From the NCBI RefSeq assembly GCF_000002235.5, contig NW_022145601.1, forward strand, positions 7,727,322 through 7,791,321: 64,000 nt of DNA, given 5' to 3'. A program made the translations under genes and the position numbers. The notes beneath the pieces are model-generated. The model had not been told where the DNA came from and ran no database searches. It saw only the letters and a program-made list of their open reading frames with translations. Positions 1-10,300 of the stretch are shown here, piece after piece. Each line of letters starts with the position of its first letter. Position 1 is the first letter of the stretch. This stretch comes from Strongylocentrotus purpuratus (lineage: Eukaryota; Echinodermata; Echinoidea; Camarodonta; Strongylocentrotidae).

Positions 1-9
1 GTATATAAC

Positions 10-205
10 CGGTGTGTTGGCTCAGTCAGTAGAGCGTCCGCCTCACAACCGGAAGGTCGTGGGTTCGAACCCCGGCCGCGTCATACCAAGTGGCTGCCGG
101 GCTCACGATCAATTGGGCAATAGAATTTCCATTTTCGGTTTAAACTTAATCAAATTTGGAGTGGACTTTAAAAGATTATTATTATTATTATTAATATATT
201 TTTTC
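10..205 (+). repeat. tRNA-derived SINE with (ATT)n tail
   Basis: The first ~76 bases look like a tRNA: an A box (TGGCTCAGTCAGTAGAG), a B box (GGGTTCGAACCCC) and ends that pair imperfectly as an acceptor stem. A non-tRNA body follows, then an ATT-repeat tail. The body from about 85 onward recurs near 42,448-42,530 with its own ATT tail, which marks this as a dispersed SINE rather than a tRNA gene. It sits in a PINK1 intron, with its tail ending about 20 bases from the next exon. Confidence 0.75.
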
Positions 206-222
206 TTCAAACTTCTCTTCAG

Positions 223-528
223 TCTGTCTTCAAGAACCGTGACCTCAAACCAGATCACTTGATGGATCACCCCTTCACTGAGTTCCCATCCAAACTAACT
301 GGTTACACACTCTCTAAAACCACCCTCGCAAAGGGTACTGAGGGCGTCGTCTTTGGTGCTAAGAAGCGATGTAGCGTTCCTTCACCTGAGGGAGATGTAG
401 AGTTTGCTGATCCCTGCGACAAAGACATGCCCATGTCCGCTGATCAGCAGAAAAATGGAGGGCGTGGAGAGCAGCGAAATGAAGAGTTGCCAATTTGTGA
501 CGATAAAGAGTGCAATTTAGCCTTAAAG
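223..528 (+). CDS. PINK1: PINK1 exon a (kinase start, insert 1, ATP lysine)
   Basis: The acceptor TTCTCTTCAG ends at 222 and the donor AAG|GTTTGT follows 528; both borders are phase 0. The exon encodes the linker before the kinase, beta strand 1, the glycine loop, a cysteine- and charge-rich first insert of about 50 residues, and ends with NLALK, whose lysine aligns with human Lys219. Confidence 0.9.
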
Positions 529-3500
529 GTTTGTAGTTCAGCTTGCTAGAAACTCTTTACTCACAGTATCCATGGAACTAGTGCCCCCGTAACACAAAAG
601 TTTGCAATCAATCGCAAATTGGCTTTTGGCCAATCATGATCATTGTTGCATGTACATATTGTTCAAAAGCCTGACCATTAACCAATCAGAATTCTTGTTT
701 GAAATTTGCAATGAAATGAATTGCAGACCAGGCTTTGTGTACTAACAGGGTTCTGGTGTGTCAAAGTCGGAGTTGTCAAAATAAAAATTGGACAAATATT
801 GAGAAAGTTACGAGTGTTTAAAGAGAAGGTTGAGTTCTGGGAAGAGGTGAAAAATAATTTGTGAGCGTTATCATTATATTATGCAAGTATGGAAGTACAT
901 CAGCTAAAAAATTGCAAACCAGGTTTTGTGTACTACCAGGGTTCTGGTTTGTATAATTCAATGATTTTACCTTATTCAATGTATTGCAATGTTGTATGGG
1001 CCAATACATATCCCAGTAGGCTCCTTGGATTATTGAAATTACAAAAAAAGATTGTAAGAATATGTTCAATGTCTCACTATACTGCTCCTTCACAACCACT
1101 ATTTAAAAAACTTAATCTTCTCACAATCTGTACTGTATCTCATTAATGGTCTTTAAACATAAACATAACAAATTACCATATAATCTTGCCTCTATTATTA
1201 AATGTAAAACAGAAATGTAATACTAGATACTAATACTAGAAATCCAGAAAATTACTATGTCGAAAAATGTAAAAATACAGCATCATCTTTTTCTTTCAAA
1301 TCAAAAGGACCATCAACATGGAACTCTCTTCCTCATTATCTTAAAACAATTTCGTTTCTTAATTCTTTTAAATCAAAATTTAAGTTTTTTTTATTCACAT
1401 ACTCTACAAAATAATTAATCCATCCCAACTTTTATAACTTTTATAACTTTTAAATTTATTTTTTTTGCCATAATGTCACTATGCTTTTCGAATTCTTTAT
1501 CAGTAAAATTTTTGGTATTTTAATAGGCTGGGGATTGCGTCGACAGAACCTTTATTTGGTTCTTTTGCAATTTCCATTTCATGTTCATTATCTATTTCCT
1601 TGATTTCTTACTCTTGTCTTTACTTCCCTTTTTAATTGTGTGTTTAAAGTTCAATGTATACTGTGTATCCTACATGAAAATATGATGTCAATGTACAATG
1701 TTTTTCAATGTACTTTTTTTAAAATGGACTTGAATAAAATAAAATTGAATTGGAATTGAATTGAATTGAAAATGTTCCATGAAAAGCATGGCTCTTCAAA
1801 TACCGTAATGTTCTAAAATATGGCATGTGACATCATAAAAATCAGGACAGATTTTTAAGCCACATGTATGACATGTTTGTGTAGACCCATATACATATTT
1901 CTGTGTACAGTGTTTGTAACTTTACCAAGACTGGGCCAAATTTATTATCATTTTGATGATTCCAGAACCTTGCAGTACACACCAATACTTACATGTATAT
2001 GCTAGATGATCAACCTTTTCTGATCGATTCCACAACATTCTTTCACAAAACAATTGCATGACCAGAACTTTATCTTTAAAAGTCAAGACTGCTAAAAGTG
2101 TGAATCTCTAATCTGGACTTGGTGATTCGCTTATGACATATTCATGGAAGATTTTTCTGTTTTTTGCACAATATAATAACATGACTAAAAGACAAATTTA
2201 AATGAAAGATTTTTTTTTTTCTTCCTATAAGCACCTTTTCTTGTCATCCCCTTTTACAACATTCCTAATCCCCCTTGAAGCTGATCAACATACGTATGGT
2301 CTCTCTTTTCATTTTTAGATGATGTTTAATTACAATGTTGGATCCACTCCTGCTGACATCATGGCAGAATATGAGGCTGAACAGCTCCCTCTTGTGATGG
2401 CTGGAGGGACATTCTGTCAATCCAACAAGTTCAAGCACGAGAGGTGTGTACAGTCAAACCTGCTTGAGCAACCACCTGTCTTTAAAGACAACATAGTCAT
2501 ATTGCATGAGACTTGGGGAGTGTTTCACAGAAACTAAGATCGACTTTGAGTTGGACTTAACTATGGCAGGCCGTTCCTGCCACTGTTTGCTCTCAACATC
2601 TGGTTACAAAGCAATGAATTGGCTCTAGTATATACCATTCAAAACATTTTAGTGTTGAAAGATTTTTAAAAGCCTGTTTTATGTCTTATTTTCATGGAAA
2701 AACGGTTAGGAGAATTTATTGTTTGAGTGTGTAACACAGTGACGCCTTGTGGTTTTAGAATTTTGAAAGGATTTGTTGCATGTTGGAGGGTTAGTACAGT
2801 ACCAGTAGATGGAATATAATACTGGTAAGTGACATATACAAAAACTACACGGTTTTTCATCAACCTTCAACAATGTTACCGGTTCAACCAATCTCGAGAA
2901 TCTAGAGCACGCAATCAATCCAGTGGGTGCACAGCTGTGCCCATTCCCAGAGAGTGGTGGTGTATCTCTCAAGCTCTATGCAAAACAGGGGCCTGTTTCA
3001 TAAAACTTTTTATCAATAACAAATGCTAAATTTCTATGACAAATTTGCTCTCAGCCAATCAGATGCCATGGTTTCAGTAGCTTATAACAGTAGCTTGTAA
3101 CTTGTTATTGATATCAAGTTTGCTCTCAGCCAATCAGATGCCTGCTTTCAGTAGCTTATAACAGTAGCTTGTAACTTGTTATTGATATCAAGTTTGCTCT
3201 CAGCCAATCAGATGCCTGCTTTCAGTAGCTTATAACAGTAGCTTGTAACTTATTATTGATATCAAGTTTGCTCTCAGCCAATCAGATGCCTGCTTTCAGT
3301 AGCTTATAACAGTAGCTTGTAACTTATTATTGATATCAAGTTTGCTCTCAGCCAATCAGATGCCTGATTTCAGTAGCTTATAACAGTAGCTTGTAACTTG
3401 TTATTGATATCAAGTTTTATGAAACAGGGTCCAGGTTGACCTGGGAAACAAGACCAAGGATGATTTTCCTCCTACGCTACAATAAGTGTCATGAAAGTAT

Positions 3501-6500
3501 GCTAATGAACTTCTCGAAATATTCGTGCCTTATTTAAAAGATATATCTTTGGTATCATCTCTGCACAATCATCACCAATTTTTAAATGTTTATCCTTCTT
3601 TTCTTTAAAAAAACAACTAAAGTCATACCAGATTTCGGAAATTGATATTGAATATCATTGTATTCCCAGCAGAGGGATGCCAGCACATTTTAAAACACTT
3701 TTAGTCATTTTTTAAAACTAAGTGATAATATCATTTTTAAAGGCCGTCTGTACTAGTTTGGCAAGGGGGATTAGACCACCAGCAAGGTCACTGACAGGTG
3801 GCTATCTCATCAACTCAGCTCTCAATAAACATAAGAAAAAGAGGATCATGGGGGACCAACAGGCACCGATTAGGCATTGTTTTCTATATACAGGGAGCAA
3901 GTAGCTACAAGTAGTACAGTGGGGCTTTAACAATTTGGACAATGTATGAAATGAATTGTGTCATATGTAGATGTAGTCAAAGAATGGTATTACTTTCAAA
4001 TGCATTTTTCTCAAAGTGTACATCAGTTTTTATCGGGTGAATCCATTCACAAATAGCAAATAGCCACTATTATATACCTCACTTAAAGGAAACCAAAACC
4101 TTCACACAAAGTTACTTTTATTGTAAAGTTTAAAAGATTTGAATAAAATCAGTGAAAATTTGAACAAAATCGGGCAAGGAATAAGGAAGTAAGAGGTTTT
4201 TGAAATGACTAGTCACTAGAGGGCGGTATTCAATTTGATGACATCATCTGTGAACAACTCTCCATGCCTTTTGTACATAAAATTTCACAATTTTTTTGTT
4301 TTCTTCGTATTTATTTGTGTTCTTGATCCGACTTCATAACATGTGAAGTAGAATATCATTTTGCATTCTATATCTTGCTTTCGGGGGAGTACATTATCTC
4401 AATCACAAGAAAGAAGGAAAAACATGAAATTTGATGTACAAAAGGCATGGAGAGTTGTCCACAGATGATGTCATCAAATTGAATACCGCCCTCTAGTGAC
4501 TAGTCATTTCAAAAAGCTCTTACTTCCTTATTCCTTGCCCGATTTTGTTTAAATTTTCACTGATATTTTTCAAATATCTTAAACTTTACAATAAAAGTAA
4601 CTTAGTATGAAGGTTTTGGTTTCCTTTAAGTAATCCAGCAATCTGATTGGTCGAAATTGCATTCATAAACTTTAACTGTTCCTGTAAAAACAGACCTATT
4701 TTCCCAATAACCATGGTTATTGGGAAAATAGGTCAGTCTCCATGGTTACCCCATAGGTTTACATGTTAAAAAATGGTTTGAGCGATCGAGGATACCGTAC
4801 GTGTGCGAAGAATTGGTCGGTAATTGCAATACAATTGAATCTCGATCGATCTTACCGACAATTTTATCTTGCATTGTTGACATGAAGACAAAAATAAACT
4901 TCCAAAAACAAAAAAACAACATCTGCCGATAGATCTTGATCTAAGTTCGTGCCAATATGCATTGCAAAAGTAAAAGAAGGGCCCGATTAATGGAGCAGCC
5001 GTGAATCATCAATCACGCGAAGCCGTTTTCAATCCATTTTAATGTATATATTAGAGAAAACTGTTAGGTATGGTAACAGAGCGCGATAGCCGAGCGGTTT
5101 AAGGCGCTGATTTAGTTACGTCACCTTTGGTACGCAAGAGATCGAATCCCATCTTCAACAAAAGTTTTTTTATTTTTTATTTTTTAGTCTATTTTTTTTC
5201 GGCATATAAAAGTATTAATGACTGCTTTAATATTCGAGAAATAGTTGTTTTTATACGCTCTCGGGAAGGTTACAATTGGGCTATTGCCCTCGGCATGCCT
5301 CGGGGCAATAGCACAATTCTAACCTTCCCTTGAGCGTATAAAAACAACTATTTCTCTCAAAGCAGTCATTAATACTATATTATTATTATTATACATGCTT
5401 CATGCCCTTCTACAGGGCACATACTGGAAATGAGGTACAGGGGGGTATTTCACAAAGATCCTAAGTTAAACTTATCTCTAAGTTGGAGTTAAAAATTATG
5501 GAGAGCCATTTGTAGCTTTAAATAAAATATATTCCAAAGTGAAAATTCAAGTATTTTAGACTTTTTATAAATTCCACATCAAAAACATAAAATCTCCTTG
5601 ATATTAGAAAATATGTATTGAATTGATGCTAACGGCTTTCCATAATTGTTAAGTCCCACTTAGAGATAAGTTCAACTTAGAGATAACTTCAACTTAGGAT
5701 CTTTGTGAAACACCTGTCTTAGAATTTTTCCCCCTTTTCATATTTCTGCAGACCTAATGGCAGCCTTCGTTCAAGTCACCCAAACATTGTTCTTATGCAT
5801 CGAGCCTTTGTGGATGATGTGCGTGTGCCTAGTCTCAGCTCTGCAGTCTCTTTGTTTGATGTGGCATTGCCTGTGAGGCTCAACCCTATGGGGGCTGGGG
5901 CAGACACTACCATGTACATAGTCATGAAAAGGTAACAACCCACACCCATTTAGGGAATATGCAATTCTAATATTAATTTAGAAATTATGATACAGTGGTA
6001 CATCATTTAAAAATAAAGTTGAGTACTGGTTTTGTTATGTTGTCTTACTGGGTAATTCTTTTCAGAAGAGATTTCTACTATGATACTCTTTCAAACTGAT
6101 AAATACCTCATGATACCTGTATGAAGAATGAGAAAGCTCACACCTTCTCTTTACTTATTCTGTTTTGTAATGTGCAGGTACAGAACTTCCTTGAGGGATT
6201 ACTTGAGCATGGAATGTGACCTGCCAGACCATACTGTCATGGTCATCGTGGCGCAGTTACTTGAAGCTGTTGGTTACCTTGGAAACCAGGGTGTGGTCCA
6301 TCGTGACCTCAAGAGCAACAACATTCTTGTTGATTACGAGGAAGGTGAGGGAACTTTCATGAATCAGAAATTCCTGGCACATTCCTATGGTCAGGTTATG
6401 GGTCCCATTGGTCCTATGCCTAATTGGTCCTATATTCAATTGGTCCTATATTCAATTAGTCCAATTGATCCTATAACCAATTGGTCCTATATCCAGTTGG

Positions 6501-7354
6501 TGCTATGTCTCTTTGGTGCTATGTCCCTTTGGTGCTATGTCCCATTAGTACTTTGTTTAATTGGTTCTATGCCCAATTGGTCCTATATCCAGTTGTTGCT
6601 ATGTCCCTTTGGTGCTATGTCCCATTAGTACTTTGTTTAATTGGTTCTATGCCCAATTGGTCCTATATCCAGTTGGTGCTATGTCCATTTGGTGCTATGT
6701 CCCATTAGTACTTTGTTTAATTGGTTCTATGCCCAATTGGTCCTATATCCAGTCGTTGCTATGTCCCTTTTGTGCTATGTCCCATTAGTACTATGTTTAA
6801 TTGGTTCTATGCCCAATTGGTCCGACACCTGATACATATTTCTCCCAAATCAAATAGGTTTTTCCTTTGCATTTTTACTTAAACAGAATCAATGGAATTA
6901 CATTATATATGTTTCGTGCTTTTTACTACTTGTAATGCGGTTTATTCTTATATGTTAGTTTTACACTGTTCTTATCTTTGCTTGTGAGCTTTGGTGATCT
7001 TCATTATTTACATTTCTGTGTACTACATGTTTATCCTGTTCAGGACCATGATGTAAAACAGATTTTGTATCTACAATGTATATCTGATTCTTGTTATCCT
7101 GAATAAATATATTTCAATAAAATAAAAAAAAATAAAATATGCCCGGTGCGAAAGTTCACTAGTGCCAACTTCTCTATGTTCAGCCTTTTCATTTCTTCTC
7201 TGTTTGTATAGCTTCTGGAGCATCACCACATGTAGTCATAGCGGACTTTGGATGTGCGCTTTCATTACGCGGGAGAAACCTCCAGGATTCTGTGAGTGTC
7301 GAAGACCGGAATAGGCAAGGCAACTCAGCACTAATGGCTCCCGAGGTAAGCATT

Positions 7355-7389
<35 letters not shown>

Positions 7390-10300
7390 CGTTACTTATA
7401 AAGCGCTTACCACCTAAGTCTCTAAGCGCTATAACACACAAACTAGACTGATACACAATTACATCTTATACAAAACTAAGAATGCAAATAAACCTACAAA
7501 TTACAATACATAATTATGGAAGACACATCAAAGTGAACAGAGTTAATTAATCATCGAACACAATTTTGAATAAATGTGTCTTAAGACTAGTTTTGAATAG
7601 GTAACGGTTTGACAGTTAGAGATGGCATGGTTGACCTTGGGTTTGGATTCTTGCCATGACTACAAATTTTGAGAGAAAATGTTGAAGTGCCCCAATCACC
7701 TATTGTGATCAGCTAGGATGTAAGTCCACCTCACATTCAATGGGAACTCAGTGTTATATGCTCTGGCTCCTAACCATTAGGAGCCAGAGCATATAACACT
7801 GAGTTCCTATAGGAAATATATTCATTCAGATGATGATATCTCAATCAATACTTAACATATTCAATTGGTTTTCGACATTTGGACATTATTTTTGATGCTC
7901 TTTCGGAAAATGTAGAAAAAATGAGAAATTCTAAAAGATTTTTATGACGTCACAGCTTCGGTACTCTATGGCCTAACGGATAAGGAGAAAGAAGGAATAT
8001 AAGGAATAACATGAAACCGCACATGCGAACCCAGGTCAAACATTGGTTCCCTGCAAGCCCAATTATATTTATGCGAGCAAATACAGGTGTATCGAGTAGT
8101 CTATTCACAAGTTGCTTTTTATGTTAAATGAAAGTGTATTTAAACTTACAAAATCTCTTTACAGAATTAATATTTGAAGTATATATTTTGAATTTATGAT
8201 CACCACCTTGAGCCACTAACCACAATATATCTTGGTGATTTGAACACTTTTAAAGACCCATAGTCATGGGCTCTCAATGGGGAATTTGGGTGTTTACCCA
8301 TTAAAGATAAAGTTGAGTTCTGGTCATGCGATTGCATTGTGAAAGAAAAGTTGTGGAATGGATCAGAAAAGGTTGATCATGTAGCATGTAAGTATTGGTG
8401 TGTACTGCAAGGTTCTGGAGTCATCAAAATCATAATAAATTTGGCCCAGTCTTGGTAAAGTAACAAGCACTGTACACAGAAAGATGTATATGGGACTACA
8501 CAAATGGTGTCGGGTTAGCTTACCTTGATTTCCTTATCTTTCTATGCTCATTAATCAGCAAGTATACATTTTCTACCAAAATTGTTTGGCGATGGACATT
8601 TATGTGTAATCTTGAACATTCAGTGTAAGTTTTGTTTGAGAATTCATTTTTTTTTTTTTAAACCAGAACTCAAGTTTATCTTTAAGCATTGAGAGTGGAG
8701 ATCATCACTTACATGATTTGTTCGTCATATGTAATGCTCTGTACCCTCCACCTGGGGGGTGTTTCACAAAGATCCTAAGTTGAACTTATCTTTAAGTTGG
8801 ACTTAACAATTATGGAAAGCTGTTAGTATCTTTGAAAATGCTTTGTAAAAGTAATTTTAAAAGTAATTTTAAAAGGCATAAAATGTTGATTCAAATCATT
8901 CATATTTTCTATTGTCAAGGAGATTTCATGTTCTTGATGTGGAATTTATGAAAAGTCTAAAATACTTGAATTTTTGCTTTTGATTATATTTTATTTTAAG
9001 GCAACAAATGGTTCTCCATAATTTTTAAGTCCAATTTAGAATTAAGTTTGACTTAGGGTCTTTGTGAAACACCCCCTTGGTATAGTGGCCCACATGCACA
9101 TCCCAATCATTTATATATGGGGAGGAAAGACCTCAGGGTAACAGTGATCCAGTTCACTTTTCCCCTCCTGCAGGTACGTAACACCAGTATTAAATAAACG
9201 ATTATAACAACTATTTTACAATTGCATGCAGGTAACAAAAGGATACCATCACGATTGTCTCCATTACCATGACTACCTGAAGGCAGATGCGTGGGCAGTT
9301 GGAGCCATCATATATGAAGTTTGCGGTCAAAAAAATCCATTCTATTCTGATGGAGTGAACAGCTGTGGGTATGAAGCTGGCGATCTTCCCCAACTCCAAA
9401 GTCAAGCTGTGGGACTGAAGATAATTTCTAAGCTTCTCCTACAAAAAGATCCAGGAGAGGTGAGTATCAGGAAAAAAAAATCCCTTTTTCTGTTGCAGTA
9501 TTACCTTTCAAAAATTCCTTTTCTGTTGCAGTATTACCTTTCAAAAATTCCTTTTCTGTTGCAGTATTACCTTTCAAAAATCCCTTTTTCTGTAGCAGTA
9601 TTACCTTTCAAGAATTCCTTTTTCTGTTGCAGTATTACCTTTCAAGAATTCCTTTTTCTGTTGCAGTATTACCTTTCAAGAATTCCTTTTTCTGTTGCAG
9701 TATTACCTTTCAAGAATCCCTTTTTCTGTTGCAGTATTACCTTTCAAAAATTCCTTTTCTGTTGCAGTATTACCTTTCAAAAATCCCTTTTTCTGTTGCA
9801 GTATTACCTTTCAAAAATCCCTTTTTCTGTTGCAGTATTACCTTTCCAAAATACCTTTTCTGTTGCGGTCATACCTTTCAAAAAATCCTTTCCTATTCCT
9901 TTCCTATTGCTGTGTTTCCTTTTAAAAATTCCTTTTCTGTTGGGTCATACCTAAAACAAATTCATTTTCCTTCTATAATCGATTGTTCTCTTTCTTTTTT
10001 ATAGTTGTTTCCTTTTAAAATGCACTTTTTGTATAGTGCTGTTATGTAATTTCATCTTTTGCACAAGTGGATTTGACGGATTCCTTTCAAATCTTTTACC
10101 GTATCATTTACTATTATTATTATTGCTAGTATTATTGTTATTGTGATTGTTGTTATTATTATTATTTTTTTTTATCGTGAAATGAAATACAACAGATATC
10201 ATCAAATACCCTTTTGTAAGACTTTGTGTAGTTGCAAAGCCAACAGCAACATCTGTATTGTTGTTGTTGTTGTTTTAATTTATAGGGTTTTTCATTCAGA

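Noticed and set aside
10-86. Functional tRNA gene at the left edge
   Set aside because: The body and ATT tail behind it recur at 42,448, so it is a SINE; the acceptor stem is also imperfect.
2666-3029. Overlapping 65-88-codon frames downstream of exon b
   Set aside because: They overlap on opposite strands in the intron and lack PINK1 or other family features.
6128-6832. Several overlapping 60-75-codon frames encoding repetitive NWSYIQLVLC-like peptides
   Set aside because: They are three phases of the 80-bp minisatellite; only 6178-6344 is coding.
9460-10004. Long frames of repeated LPFKNSFSVAV-like residues after exon f
   Set aside because: They come from the 33-34-bp intronic repeat beyond a good GTGAGT donor; the PINK1 family sequence resumes at 11,330.
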